A stretch of DNA of 64,000 bases from SIG480 sp045636865 (GTDB taxonomy: Bacteria; Bacillota; Clostridia; Oscillospirales; JAAYXM01), in the NCBI GenBank assembly GCA_045636865.1, contig JAZTYJ010000001.1:7259-71258 (forward strand), written 5' to 3'. This document shows, in pieces, positions 24,824-33,728 of this stretch (the stretch's first letter is position 1; the number at the start of each line of letters is the position of its first letter). Under the pieces are notes generated by a model. That model saw only the letters and a list, made by a program, of their open reading frames with translations. It made no database searches and was not told the DNA's origin. The position numbers and the translations under genes were made by a program.

Positions 24824-26295
24824 AAATTTATCTTCACGGACACGATTTTGAGTTTGCAACACAGCAGATATATATGTGTATGTTTCCAAATTCGCATGCC
24901 GAGTTCGTATCTGAAATTCCGGCAGATGAGGAATATATCATATCATCACTTCATAAGACGGAGTTGTCCGTAATATCAAAAACAGAAATATACCGCCAAA
25001 ACAAATGCGTTTCATTTGCTGAGTCGGAAGTTTCGGTTTCTTTGGATTTCGATGAAGAGGACAATAAGCGCGCGTGCCGCAGAGCGATAAAAACATCGTT
25101 TTTCAAGGCAGCTTGTCAGCTGTTTGAAAAAGTGCCCGTATGGGGTGCGCTGACAGGTATTCGTCCGTCAAAGGTGGCGGCAAGCTACATAGCAGACGGC
25201 CTGGATGCAAAGGAAGCGGAAAAGAGAATGTGTGAGGAATATTTTGTCTCTCCAGGGAGAGCGGAACTTGCGGTAAGGTGCGCATCACACGCAAAAAAGG
25301 TTTCAGATGCTGTTTCAAGGCGCGACTTTTCGCTCTATGTAGCAATTCCGTTTTGTGCATCACGGTGCAGGTATTGTTCTTTTGTAAGCCATTCGATAGA
25401 AAAAGCGAAAAATCTCATAGAGCCGTATCTTAAGATGCTTGAGAAAGAGCTGAAATTGTTGTCGGCGTCAGTAAAGCAAAACAACCTTACATTGCGCTCT
25501 TTGTATATCGGCGGAGGAACTCCAACCTCGCTTGAGAACAGGCATCTTGAGTTTGTTATGGGAAAAATCCGCGAGTGTTTTGATCTCTCGGATGTTCTTG
25601 AATACACCGTTGAGGCGGGAAGACCGGACACGCTCAACGAAGAAAAAATAAAAACGATAGAGCGTCTTGGCGGAACAAGAATAAGCGTAAATCCGCAGAC
25701 GATGAACGATGAGATATTAAGGGATATGGACAGACGCCACACGGCAGAGGATGTTGTCCGTATAGTCAGATGTGTCAGGGAGAATACAGACCTCGATATA
25801 AATATGGACCTCATAGCAGGGCTTCCGGGGGACAATTTTGAGAGCTTTAAAAACTCGATAGACAGGGTTATAGCTCTTGATCCGGAGAACATAACGGTGC
25901 ATACGCTCGCGATAAAGAAAGGCTCGGAGCTTCACAACGAAAAGTATAAGCTTCCGGCAGGTGATGAGACCGAGCAGATGGTTGACTATGCGATGCAGAC
26001 GGTTTGCGATGAGGGGTATCTTCCGTATTATCTCTATCGGCAGAAGTACATGTCGGGAAACCTTGAAAACGTAGGTTATGCAAAAGAAGGACACGAGAGT
26101 CCTTATAACAACTACATTATGGATGAGCTTCACACGATTCTTTCTGCCGGCGCGGGTGGAGTTACGAAGCTTATTGACACAGAAAACGGACGGATAGTGA
26201 GAATATTCAATCCGAAGTATCCATATGAATACAATGTTGCAAAAGAGAAGATAGAGGCAACCCAAGGGGAAATAAACAAGTTCTTTGAAGAATAG
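24820..26295 (+). CDS. hemZ: Radical SAM coproporphyrinogen dehydrogenase-like HemZ
   Basis: A 491-residue HemN-family radical SAM protein. The 4Fe-4S cluster cysteines are in FCASRCRYCSFVS (CxxxCxxC, about residue 182); then come GGGTPTSLE and the HemN-type AGLPGDNFESF. An N-terminal extension of about 170 residues is typical of HemZ in Bacillota. Oxidative decarboxylation of coproporphyrinogen III is the annotated activity, but clostridial HemZ often occurs without a full haem pathway, so the real substrate is not certain. The TTG start at 24820 overlaps the stop of the MBL gene (TTGA), so translation is coupled. Confidence 0.87.
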   Translation: MKIYLHGHDFEFATQQIYMCMFPNSHAEFVSEIPADEEYIISSLHKTELSVISKTEIYRQNKCVSFAESEVSVSLDFDEEDNKRACRRAIKTSFFKAACQLFEKVPVWGALTGIRPSKVAASYIADGLDAKEAEKRMCEEYFVSPGRAELAVRCASHAKKVSDAVSRRDFSLYVAIPFCASRCRYCSFVSHSIEKAKNLIEPYLKMLEKELKLLSASVKQNNLTLRSLYIGGGTPTSLENRHLEFVMGKIRECFDLSDVLEYTVEAGRPDTLNEEKIKTIERLGGTRISVNPQTMNDEILRDMDRRHTAEDVVRIVRCVRENTDLDINMDLIAGLPGDNFESFKNSIDRVIALDPENITVHTLAIKKGSELHNEKYKLPAGDETEQMVDYAMQTVCDEGYLPYYLYRQKYMSGNLENVGYAKEGHESPYNNYIMDELHTILSAGAGGVTKLIDTENGRIVRIFNPKYPYEYNVAKEKIEATQGEINKFFEE

Positions 26296-26306
26296 GAGGG
26301 GAATTT

Positions 26307-27242
26307 ATGCCGCTCGAGCTTTCTAAAGTAAACGAAAGAGCAAGAGACGATGCGCGCGGATTTATCGAGGAATGCGAGGCAAAGTATGCAAAATCAATAA
26401 GTCTTGCAGCATCAAAAATAGCGGGAAGGACAAAGGAGAGCTGTGTTGTTCTTCTGTCGGGACCGTCAGGATCGGGAAAAACGACAACTGCGCTCAAGCT
26501 CTCGCGTGAGCTTGAAAAACTCGGGATCGAAACACACCCGATTTCTCTCGATGATTATTTCAGAACGGTTGAGTTTGAGACTGCACCGAAAGACGAAAAC
26601 GGAAAGATAGATTATGAATCTCCGCTTTGTCTTGATATGCCGCTTCTCAATGAGCATATAGGAAAGATTATGCGCCACGAAGAGGTTTTGGTTCCGAAAT
26701 TTGATTTTAAAAACCAGAAACGCTCGGATATAACCGTTCCGCTTAAGGTAGGACAGAACGAGGTCGTAATTTTTGAGGGAATTCATGCGCTCAACGACGA
26801 GATTGCGTCAGGCGGTACGGCGCAGGGAATAAAGCTTTATATATCGGCGAGAAGCATCTTTAAAAAAGACGGAGAAGATTTCTTCAAGGGAACGTGGACT
26901 CGTCTTGTGAGAAGAATTGTGCGCGACAATCTCTTCCGCGGAGCGAATTCTGATTTCACTCTCGCGATATGGGATAATATCCGCAAAGGAGAGAAGAAGT
27001 ACATTTCGCCCTTCCGAGACCGTGCAGATATAATCATAAACTCAACTCACGATTACGAAATAGGTGTTTTGAAAAAACATCTTCTTGACGCTGTGAAGGG
27101 AGTTCCCGAGGGCATTGCGAGATATAATGAGGTGCTTGACCTTCTTGAAAACATAAAGGCTTTTGAGGATATTTCTGATGAGCTTGTGCCGACGGAGTCG
27201 CTGCTTCGTGAGTTTATCGGCGGAGGAAACTTCGAGTATTGA
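26307..27242 (+). CDS. Uridine kinase-like P-loop kinase
   Basis: A 311-residue PRK/URK-type nucleoside kinase. Walker A is SGPSGSGKTTTALKL at about residues 51-65; ISLDDYF follows as the catalytic/base-binding segment, then a FDFKNQKR motif and VVIFEGIHALND as Walker B. An N-terminal helix of about 45 residues and a C-terminal extension distinguish it from short Udk proteins; similar proteins in Clostridia and Thermotoga are annotated as nucleoside kinases, some fused to a TGS domain, which is absent here. The nucleoside cannot be told from sequence. It lies 11 bp after hemZ. Confidence 0.82.
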   Translation: MPLELSKVNERARDDARGFIEECEAKYAKSISLAASKIAGRTKESCVVLLSGPSGSGKTTTALKLSRELEKLGIETHPISLDDYFRTVEFETAPKDENGKIDYESPLCLDMPLLNEHIGKIMRHEEVLVPKFDFKNQKRSDITVPLKVGQNEVVIFEGIHALNDEIASGGTAQGIKLYISARSIFKKDGEDFFKGTWTRLVRRIVRDNLFRGANSDFTLAIWDNIRKGEKKYISPFRDRADIIINSTHDYEIGVLKKHLLDAVKGVPEGIARYNEVLDLLENIKAFEDISDELVPTESLLREFIGGGNFEY

Positions 27243-27297
27243 TTTTTAAATTACGGAAGAGTATACTGAAAATATAATATACAAGGAGGAAAACAAC

Positions 27298-27690
27298 ATG
27301 AAAGAAAAATTGAGTAAGATTTGGGATAAAATCTGCGCAGGGGCAACCGTTGCAGGCGAGTTTGCCGCAAAAACAGCAGAAAATGTGGGAAACAAGGCAA
27401 CAGATGTCTATAACACATCTAAAACCAATCTCAAAATTCTTGATATAAATACGGATATAGACCTTCTTTACAAGGAAGTCGGAAAGCTTATCTATGCCGC
27501 ACACACAAACGAGGACGTTCCGGCGGAAGATATCGACGAAAAGCTTCTTGCAATTGACGAAAAGATGGCTCAGGTCGAGCTTTTGAAAGCAGAGCTTGAA
27601 GAGAGAAGGGATGAGAAGGTCTGTTCTTCCTGCGGAAAAGAAAATGCATCGGATGCAAGCTTCTGCTCTTCCTGCGGAAGTGCACTTTAA
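27298..27690 (+). CDS. Small helical protein with C-terminal zinc ribbon
   Basis: A 130-residue protein without a named function. Residues 1-45 are an amphipathic, Ala-rich helix region (KICAGATVAGEFAAKTAEN), 45-105 a helical part ending in a short coiled coil (KMAQVELLKAELEERRDEK), and 108-130 a zinc ribbon CSSCGKENASDASFCSSCG with two CxxC pairs. This layout is frequent in Clostridia and is sometimes tied to membrane stress or double-zinc-ribbon sensors; no such link can be shown here. Excellent AAGGAGG ribosome site. It precedes the amidohydrolase by 14 bp. Confidence 0.75.
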   Translation: MKEKLSKIWDKICAGATVAGEFAAKTAENVGNKATDVYNTSKTNLKILDINTDIDLLYKEVGKLIYAAHTNEDVPAEDIDEKLLAIDEKMAQVELLKAELEERRDEKVCSSCGKENASDASFCSSCGSAL

Positions 27691-27704
27691 GCCGAGGTTT
27701 TTAA

Positions 27705-28985
27705 ATGGATATACTTTTTGAAAATGCCCGCATCCTTACTATGGATGACGATGCGCCGTATATTGAAAACGGCTATATCGGGGTAGAAGGAAGAAAAATC
27801 AAATATGTCGGAAAAGAGAGACCGACGGATGAGGCGAAAAGGACGATAAACGCATCGGGAAAGGTGATTATGCCGGGTATTATAAACACGCATACCCATA
27901 TCCCGATGACGCTTTTTCGCGGTCTTTCGGACGATTGCGAGCTTGATGTGTGGTTGAATCAGCACATCTGGCCGGCAGAGGACAAGCTCACCGACGAATC
28001 GGTAAGCGCAGGGACAAGCCTTGCAGTTGCCGAGATGCTTGCATCGGGAACGACTTCTTTTTCAGACAGTTACTTTTTCACGGATGCAATTGCCGACGTC
28101 GTGGAAAGCTCGGGAATCGCTGCAAACCTTTCGCGCTCAATTATCGGAAGCGGTGAAGATTTTGAGAATATGCCGTCAGTTGCAGAGGCAAAGCGGCTTA
28201 TTGAACGTTTCCATATGGCAGACGAGGGACGTATACGCGCCGATGTATCCATCCACGCGGAGTATACAACCGAAACAAAGTGCAGAATAAAGACGGCAGA
28301 GCTTGCAAAGAAGAATAACCTCATTTTGCAGATACATACGTCAGAGACTGAAGGCGAACACGAAAGGTGTATTGAAAAGTACGGCAAGACGCCCATCAAA
28401 CTGTTTGAGAGCGAAGGACTTTTTGAGGGTACACGTCCGCTTCTTGCACACTGCTGTTATATAACAGAGAATGATATGGATATCATAAATGCAAACGGAG
28501 GCTCCGTTGCGCATTGTCCGATAAGCAACTTAAAGCTTGCATCAGGTGTTGCGCCTGTTCTTGAAATGCTTAAAAAAGGCGTAAATGTCACTCTTGCGAC
28601 AGACGGTGTTGCAAGCAATAACAACACGGATATGTTTGAAGAGATGAAGCTCTTTTCAATTCTCCATAAGGGAATAAGCAGAAATCCTACGGCAATAGAC
28701 GCGATGCAGGCGATCAAAACCGCAACGGTAAACGGTGCGCGCGCGCAGGGAAGAGATGATGCGGGGAAGATAAAGACAGGCTTTGTTGCAGATATGATAA
28801 TGCTTGATTTTGATAAAGTCCATCTCACTCCGTGTTATAATGTTGCATCAAATCTCGTTTATGCGGCAAGCGGTCGCGATGTTGTGCTGACTATGGTAAA
28901 CGGAAAAATCCTCTATGAAAACGGAGCGTTTATGACGATTGACATTGAACGCGCAAAGTATAACGTGAGCCGTTTTATGGCATAA
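27705..28985 (+). CDS. mtaD: Amidohydrolase, MTA/SAH deaminase type
   Basis: A 426-residue metal-dependent hydrolase of the TrzN/AtzA/SsnA group. The metal ligands are in NTHTHIPMTLFRG (about 64-68), HAEYTTE, HTSE, AHCCYI and TDGVASNNNTDMFEEM. The closest named activity is 5-methylthioadenosine/S-adenosylhomocysteine deaminase, converting these nucleosides to their inosine forms, which would recycle the by-product of methyltransferases. Related enzymes act on other aminopyrimidines or cytosine analogues, so specificity is provisional. Full length. It is the last gene of the zinc-ribbon pair, 52 bp before the next gene. Confidence 0.82.
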   Translation: MDILFENARILTMDDDAPYIENGYIGVEGRKIKYVGKERPTDEAKRTINASGKVIMPGIINTHTHIPMTLFRGLSDDCELDVWLNQHIWPAEDKLTDESVSAGTSLAVAEMLASGTTSFSDSYFFTDAIADVVESSGIAANLSRSIIGSGEDFENMPSVAEAKRLIERFHMADEGRIRADVSIHAEYTTETKCRIKTAELAKKNNLILQIHTSETEGEHERCIEKYGKTPIKLFESEGLFEGTRPLLAHCCYITENDMDIINANGGSVAHCPISNLKLASGVAPVLEMLKKGVNVTLATDGVASNNNTDMFEEMKLFSILHKGISRNPTAIDAMQAIKTATVNGARAQGRDDAGKIKTGFVADMIMLDFDKVHLTPCYNVASNLVYAASGRDVVLTMVNGKILYENGAFMTIDIERAKYNVSRFMA

Positions 28986-29037
28986 AAGTCAAGAGAAAAA
29001 CATAGATTCGCAGTATCACGAAAAAAGGTGTGATTAT

Positions 29038-30612
29038 GTGAATCTCGAAAAAAGAAATCTTCCAAACGGTGCTTTTGTGCTTGCGTTCGGGGGGATACTC
29101 GTAAAGGTAATCGGTGCTCTCTATAAGATTCCGCTTGGAGCGATGCTCGGCCCCATCGGGATGGCGAATTTCTCGATAGCATATAATATATATTCGCTTC
29201 TTTTTGTCATCTCAACTGCAGGAGTTCCGACAGCAGTTTCAAAGATGGTTGCGGAAAGCAGTGCTCACGGAAGGCACGGTGAGAGCGAAAAAATATTTTA
29301 TGTGTCAAAGATTGCTTTTGTTGGTGTAGGGTTGTTTGGCTTTACAGCACTCTTTCTGTTTGCAGACAAGATTTCACGCATTATGGGAAGTGCAGATTCG
29401 GCAAAGGCGATAAAAGCTATATCTCCTGCGGTTTTTCTCGTTTCAATATCGGCGGTAAACCGCGGCTATTTCCAAGGGAAAGAGAATATGTATCCCACCG
29501 CGATATCAGAAGTTTTAGAAGCTTTTGGAAAGCTTGTGTTTGGTCTCCTTGCCGCCTTCGTTATGAAGATACAGGGAAGGGGATCGGCATACATAGCCGC
29601 GGGTGCGGTGTTTGGCGTGAGTATCGGTTCGCTTTTTTCGGTTTTGTACTTTTTCTTCAAGAAAAGAAAAAAGATAAAAGCGATAAGCGGCAACGGAATA
29701 CGGATTCTTAAAAAGCTCTTTTCGCTTTCTGTTCCGATAACTCTGGGCGCCGCGGTGATAGCACTGACTGCGGTTATTGACAGCGCACTTGTTATGAACA
29801 TCCTGAAAAATTCGGGAGAGACGGAACACCGTGCAAAGTGGCTTTTCGGAGCATACAACTACGCAACAACACTATTTACGCTTCCGTCTGCGATAATTGC
29901 AACGCTTGCAACAACTCTTGTTCCTCTTGTTTCGGGAGAGTGTGCAAAAGGACACAGGATAGAGACAGATTTGCTTGTTAATTCGGGGGTGCGCCTTTGT
30001 GTGCTCATATCATCCTTTGCGGTCTGTGCGCTGTATCCGCTGTCTGAAGGGATTCTCTCGCTTTTATTCGGGAGTGGTGCAGGTTCCGACTGCATAAAAC
30101 TTTCATCATCGCTTTTAAGAGTTTTGTCGCTTGGAATAATTCCGCTTTCGCTTGTTACTGTTACAAATGCCGTTTTTCAGGCGCTCGGGCGCGCAAATGC
30201 GCCCGTCATATCAATTGCTGTTGGGGCAGTTGTTAAGCTTTTATCGAATTATGCATTGATAAGAATCCCCGGAATCGGCATACACGGTGCCGCGATAAGC
30301 ACGGTGCTTTGCTATGTTGTTGCACTTTCGATAAACATTTTGCAGCTTGGAAAATTTAAGTTTTTGGGTATTTCAATTTTTAACTCGGTAATGAAACCTG
30401 TATTTCCGTCAATCGCGCTTTTTTTAACTGCAGCGAATGTAAACAAGGTTCTAATGCGTTTTGCGGATATAAGAATATCGGCGATTCTCTCGGGTATATC
30501 GGGTGCTCTTGTGGGAATTTTTGCCGTTTTTGTTTTGAAAACGCTCAAAAAAGAGGACGAGAGGTTACTTTTTGGAGGTAAAAACATATTCAAATTTATA
30601 GATAATGGTTGA
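29038..30612 (+). CDS. MOP-superfamily flippase, SpoVB/MurJ-like
   Basis: A 524-residue membrane protein with about 14 hydrophobic helices, belonging to the polysaccharide-transporter branch of the MOP superfamily. Members flip lipid-linked cell wall precursors: SpoVB in spore cortex synthesis, MurJ/YtgP in vegetative growth. Its position just before mazG and the rqcP-yabP-yabQ-divIC-yabR run matches the B. subtilis spoVB (yabM) locus, so SpoVB is the likelier identity. The RG(Y/F)FQG segment NRGYFQGKENMYPTA and AVFQALGRANAPV are family-like. GTG 29038 is used, with AAAAGGTGTG upstream. Confidence 0.85.
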   Translation: MNLEKRNLPNGAFVLAFGGILVKVIGALYKIPLGAMLGPIGMANFSIAYNIYSLLFVISTAGVPTAVSKMVAESSAHGRHGESEKIFYVSKIAFVGVGLFGFTALFLFADKISRIMGSADSAKAIKAISPAVFLVSISAVNRGYFQGKENMYPTAISEVLEAFGKLVFGLLAAFVMKIQGRGSAYIAAGAVFGVSIGSLFSVLYFFFKKRKKIKAISGNGIRILKKLFSLSVPITLGAAVIALTAVIDSALVMNILKNSGETEHRAKWLFGAYNYATTLFTLPSAIIATLATTLVPLVSGECAKGHRIETDLLVNSGVRLCVLISSFAVCALYPLSEGILSLLFGSGAGSDCIKLSSSLLRVLSLGIIPLSLVTVTNAVFQALGRANAPVISIAVGAVVKLLSNYALIRIPGIGIHGAAISTVLCYVVALSINILQLGKFKFLGISIFNSVMKPVFPSIALFLTAANVNKVLMRFADIRISAILSGISGALVGIFAVFVLKTLKKEDERLLFGGKNIFKFIDNG

Positions 30613-30657
30613 AAAATTTAGAATTTTGCAAAAAACACTTGCGGGAGAGCGAAAAAT

Positions 30658-31386
30658 ATGGTAAATTTTTTAAGGAAGGATAATTATGAGTTTTCTGACC
30701 TCGTGGAGATTACACGTCTTTTGCGGTCGGAGGGCGGTTGTCAATGGGACCGCGAGCAAACCCATAAAAGTGTCCGTATGAACTTCGTTGAAGAAGTTTT
30801 TGAAGCATGCGAGGCTATTGATAACGACGACACACCGCTTCTTCTTGAGGAGCTTGGTGACGTTCTTGCACAGGTAGTTTTCCACGCGCAGATCAAAACT
30901 GAAGAGGGTGTCTTTGACATAAATGACGTGGCAGACGGTGTCTGCAAAAAGTTTATTGACCGTCATCCTCATGTGTTTGGTGATGTTACAGCAGAAACCT
31001 CTGCAGAGGTTCTGGAAAACTGGGATGCCATAAAGCGTCGTGAAAAGAAACACAAAACACATTCGAGCGCTATGGATTCGGTGGCAAGAAGTCTGCCGGC
31101 TCTTATGAGAGCTGAAAAGCTTCTTTCAAAGGCGAAGAAGGCAGGTCTTCCGCAGAAGACTATCGGAGAGCTTTCCGGCTTGATTTCGGACGAGCTTTCA
31201 CGAGGTGAGGATATGGACATTGCGTCGATTCTTATGAATGTCGTTAAGCTTTCAAGGATTCTCGGCGTAAATCCCGAACAGGAGCTTGATAAGAGAAATG
31301 AGGATTTTCTAAAAGCTTTTAGTGAAATCGAGGAGCAGGGAGGAGATCTTTTAAAGGCTCTTTCCGATAACGCGGACAAGCTCTGA
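30658..31386 (+). CDS. mazG: Nucleoside triphosphate pyrophosphohydrolase MazG
   Basis: A 242-residue all-alpha NTP pyrophosphatase that cleans damaged or excess nucleotides. The N-terminal domain carries CQWDREQTHKS, then EEVFEACEAI and LLEELGDVLAQVVFHA, i.e. the EExxE...ExxD magnesium site; a second MazG-like helical domain follows (SLPALMRAEKLLSKAKKAG). It corresponds to the C-terminal part of B. subtilis YabN, which also has a methylase domain that is absent here. Start ATG 30658 has GGAGAG ahead. It lies between the flippase and hup genes. Confidence 0.94.
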   Translation: MVNFLRKDNYEFSDLVEITRLLRSEGGCQWDREQTHKSVRMNFVEEVFEACEAIDNDDTPLLLEELGDVLAQVVFHAQIKTEEGVFDINDVADGVCKKFIDRHPHVFGDVTAETSAEVLENWDAIKRREKKHKTHSSAMDSVARSLPALMRAEKLLSKAKKAGLPQKTIGELSGLISDELSRGEDMDIASILMNVVKLSRILGVNPEQELDKRNEDFLKAFSEIEEQGGDLLKALSDNADKL

Positions 31387-31454
31387 TAAGATGTGACTAA
31401 AACGGCTGGGGGTATTTTCGGCCTTTTAGATAAAAATTTTAGGAGGAAAAACAG

Positions 31455-31727
31455 ATGAACAAGACAGAACTCGTAAACGCAGTTGCTGAAAAGGCAGGAG
31501 TTTCAAAGAAGGACGCTGAGAAGGTTATCAACGCTACAGTTGATTCTATCACTGCTGCTCTTAAGGCTGGCGACAAGGTTCAGCTCGTTGGTTTCGGTGC
31601 TTTCGAAGTTAAGGCACGCGCTGCTCGTCAGGGCAGAAACCCGCGTACAAAGGAAACCATCAAGATTCCGGCATCAAAGAATCCGGTATTCAAGGCTGGC
31701 AAGGCTCTTAAAGACGCTGTAAAGTAA
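31455..31727 (+). CDS. hup: HU family DNA-binding protein
   Basis: A 90-residue nucleoid protein that bends DNA. Sequence runs MNKTELVNAVAEKAGVSKKD, then VGFGAFEVKARAARQGRNPR as the beta-arm and ends KNPVFKAGKALKDAVK. Codon use is strongly biased and the ribosome site is TAGGAGG, fitting very high expression. A strong GC hairpin follows. HU between mazG and rqcP is common in Clostridia, while B. subtilis has it elsewhere. Confidence 0.97.
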   Translation: MNKTELVNAVAEKAGVSKKDAEKVINATVDSITAALKAGDKVQLVGFGAFEVKARAARQGRNPRTKETIKIPASKNPVFKAGKALKDAVK

Positions 31728-31747
31728 ATTCCTTTAAAGATTTGTTG

Positions 31748-31774
31748 TCCGGGGCGAAGTTTTTTCGCCCCGGA
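31748..31774 (+). terminator. Strong hairpin after hup, without a T tract
   Basis: TCCGGGGCGAA/TTCGCCCCGGA (31748-31758, 31764-31774) around GTTTT. No T run follows directly, so it may be a partial terminator or mRNA 3'-stabiliser allowing read-through to rqcP. The palindrome TTAAAACGTTTTAA lies 10 bp further on (31784-31797). Confidence 0.6.
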
Positions 31775-31821
31775 GAGCGTATCTTAAAACGTTTTAAAAT
31801 CCCGCAAACTGAAGGTTTAGT

Positions 31822-32064
31822 ATGAGAATTGACAAATATCTCAAGGTATCACGACTTATAAAAAGAAGAACGGTCGCAAACGAAGCTTGCGACAACGGCA
31901 GAATCTCGGTAAACGGCAGACAGGTAAAAGCATCTTATGATGTCAAGGTCTCCGATGTTATTGAGATTTCTTTTGGTACACGGACACTTAAAATACGTGT
32001 GCTTGCCGTATCTGAACATACAACGAAGGATGAGGCGCACACTATGTATGAAGAGGTGCGCTGA
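31822..32064 (+). CDS. rqcP: S4-domain RNA-binding protein RqcP
   Basis: An 80-residue single S4 domain (MRIDKYLKVSRLIKRRTVAN, NGRISVNGRQVKASYDVKVSD). In B. subtilis the ortholog RqcP (YabO) binds the 50S subunit and supports alanine tailing by RqcH in ribosome rescue. Position in the mazG-rqcP-yabP order supports orthology over Hsp15 proper. A GAAGG ribosome site precedes ATG 31822. It is short, basic and of family length. Confidence 0.9.
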   Translation: MRIDKYLKVSRLIKRRTVANEACDNGRISVNGRQVKASYDVKVSDVIEISFGTRTLKIRVLAVSEHTTKDEAHTMYEEVR

Positions 32065-32137
32065 TTTTTAACTGATTTTGAGAATAAAGCGCATACATTC
32101 CGAATATGCTTTATCAAAGGTATAGGAGGTATGTAAT

Positions 32138-32425
32138 ATGCAGCTTGATGATAAAAACCACTTAAGGGACGTTCCGCAGAACATAATAATAGAAAACCGT
32201 ATGCGGATAAGCATATCGGGTGTTTCGGATGTTGAAAATTTCGATGAGAACACCGTGGTGTTATACACAAACCGAGGTCTTCTCTCGGTGCATGGAACAG
32301 GTCTTTCTGTTGAAAAGCTCAACATTGAAACGGGAGAGCTTGCGATTGAGGGAGAGTTTTCAGGGCTTGAATACAGCCGCGACACGCAAATCTCGGGCGG
32401 ATTCTGGTCAAAGCTCTTTAAATAG
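32138..32425 (+). CDS. yabP: Sporulation protein YabP
   Basis: A 95-residue soluble YabP/YqfC-family protein; in B. subtilis it is made in the mother cell and needed around engulfment to cortex formation. Recognisable are the start NIIIENRMRISISGVSDVEN, the TNRGLLSVHGTGLSVEKL core and the ending ISGGFWSKLFK. It is followed closely by yabQ, as in other spore formers. AGGAGG lies upstream. A CATACATT sequence at 32092-32099 resembles a sigma-E -10 box, but I could not find a convincing -35 at the right spacing. Confidence 0.9.
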   Translation: MQLDDKNHLRDVPQNIIIENRMRISISGVSDVENFDENTVVLYTNRGLLSVHGTGLSVEKLNIETGELAIEGEFSGLEYSRDTQISGGFWSKLFK

Positions 32426-32437
32426 CGGAGACGGAAA

Positions 32438-32908
32438 ATGGAAAACACCGTTTCGGTACAGACTATTGAGTTTTTAAACTCCGCACTTCTGGGAATAGCT
32501 CTCGGAGTTTTATACGATGTCTTGAAAACAATACGTTATTACATAAAAAAGGGAAAGGGTATAACGAACCTATTTGACAGTATATTCTGGATAGTGGCGG
32601 TAGTGTCGCTGTTCGCTTTTGTGCTCGTGTCTGCCGGAGGCAGAATGCGATGGTACATCCTCGTAGGAGCATTTTGCGGAGGATTTGTTTACAGAGCCGC
32701 GGCATCCGAGATTGTTTTCAAAGTTATGCGCGGCATGGTCTGCATACTTGCAAAGCTCTTGCAGATGTGTTCGCGTCCGGCATATCTTTTTTTGAAAAGC
32801 ATCCGGAATCTCTTTATAAAAACAGGAAAAAGATTGAGAAACAAAAAAATTTCACATAAGAAAAAACGAAAAAGAAAGGCTGATGAACTTGGCAGCAAGA
32901 AAAAATAA
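32438..32908 (+). CDS. yabQ: Spore cortex biosynthesis protein YabQ
   Basis: A 156-residue membrane protein with an N-terminal FLNSALLGIALGVLYDVLKT helix that is the YabQ family mark, two further hydrophobic segments (SIFWIVAVVSLFAFVLVSAG and WYILVGAFCGGFVYRAA), then a long basic tail (RLRNKKISHKKKRKRKADEL). YabQ localises to the outer forespore membrane and is needed for cortex formation in B. subtilis. It overlaps divIC by 26 bp in another frame. GGAGACGG is the likely ribosome site. Confidence 0.88.
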   Translation: MENTVSVQTIEFLNSALLGIALGVLYDVLKTIRYYIKKGKGITNLFDSIFWIVAVVSLFAFVLVSAGGRMRWYILVGAFCGGFVYRAAASEIVFKVMRGMVCILAKLLQMCSRPAYLFLKSIRNLFIKTGKRLRNKKISHKKKRKRKADELGSKKK

Positions 32909-33173
32909 GAAAAGCATTTTTCCGAAGATAGTGCTTGTTGTATTTGTTCTTTATGCCGTAACTACAATCATTTCAAATCAGATAAAGGCGAAGCGCTTTA
33001 ACGAGGATACTGAAGAAAAACAGGAAATGATTATTACGGAGACCATGAAAAGAGAAAAAATCAAGCAGGAGCTTTCTGCTGAAATAGATGACGAATATGT
33101 TACTCGCGAGGCACAGAAACAAGGGTATGCTATGCCGAATGAGCGCGTTTTTGAGGATGTTTCGGGAAGGTAA
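32883..33173 (+). CDS. divIC: Septum formation initiator DivIC/FtsB-like
   Basis: A 96-residue bitopic protein: basic cytosolic N-terminus (AARKNKKSIFPK), one membrane helix (IVLVVFVLYAVTTIIS) and an extracytoplasmic coiled coil ending in DEYVTREAQKQGYAMPNE, which is the conserved FtsB/DivIC C-terminal pattern. DivIC joins FtsL and DivIB in the divisome. The gene starts inside yabQ; ATG 32883 is used, though a TTG two codons later has better spacing from GAAAGG. The position between yabQ and yabR is as in B. subtilis. Confidence 0.88.
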   Translation: MNLAARKNKKSIFPKIVLVVFVLYAVTTIISNQIKAKRFNEDTEEKQEMIITETMKREKIKQELSAEIDDEYVTREAQKQGYAMPNERVFEDVSGR

Positions 33174-33221
33174 ACTTGATTTTATCGCGCGTTAAAATAC
33201 AAAGGAGGAAGAAAACGAAGT

Positions 33222-33629
33222 ATGGGACTTGAGGTAGGGGCTGTTTGTGAAGGTAAGGTTACGTCAATAACAAATTACGGTGCATTTGTCGCGCTCGATG
33301 GAGGAGAAAGCGGCATGGTGCATATTTCTGAAGTGTCCAATACATATGTAAACGACATAAACGAACACTTGCAGGTGGGAATGCAGGTTAAGGTAAAGGT
33401 AATCGGTATTGACGAGAAAAAGAGAATAAGCTTATCAATAAAAAAAGCAGAGCCGAAGCCTGAACGTCCGCAACAGAGTTTTCAGAGAACGGCTCCTGCT
33501 CCCGCAAAGCCACAGGAGATGTCTTTTGAAGATAAACTGAAGCAGTTTATGCAGGACAGCGACAGCAAAATTTCGGGAATAAGACAGTATTCAGAAAGAC
33601 GCGTAAATACAAGACGCGGAAAAAGATAA
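33222..33629 (+). CDS. yabR: S1 RNA-binding domain protein YabR
   Basis: A 135-residue protein with one S1 domain at 5-75 (GAVCEGKVTSITNYGAFVAL, HISEVSNTYVNDINEHL, KVIGIDEKKRISLSIKKAE), then a Pro/Gln-rich linker and a basic C-terminus (RRVNTRRGKR). It is the YabR/general stress protein 13 type, whose target RNA is not known. AAAGGAGG is 13 bp before ATG 33222, rather long. It completes the conserved rqcP-yabP-yabQ-divIC-yabR block and ends at a terminator. Confidence 0.9.
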   Translation: MGLEVGAVCEGKVTSITNYGAFVALDGGESGMVHISEVSNTYVNDINEHLQVGMQVKVKVIGIDEKKRISLSIKKAEPKPERPQQSFQRTAPAPAKPQEMSFEDKLKQFMQDSDSKISGIRQYSERRVNTRRGKR

Positions 33630-33634
33630 GAAGA

Positions 33635-33675
33635 AGCTGCGATGTGATTTTTTCATATCGCAGCTCATTTTTTTT
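33635..33675 (+). terminator. Terminator of the yab/divIC block
   Basis: AGCTGCGATGTGA/TCATATCGCAGCT (33635-33647, 33653-33665; one G-U pair), followed by a run of nine Ts. Confidence 0.85.
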
Positions 33676-33728
33676 GCCGATGCGTAATATAATTTATTAT
33701 GAAAATACAGCGCGGAGGCATATAAAGG

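Noticed and set aside
33676..33728. Sigma-E or sigma-F promoter for spoIIP
   Set aside because: Only partial -10/-35 matches with wrong spacing; not reported as a feature.
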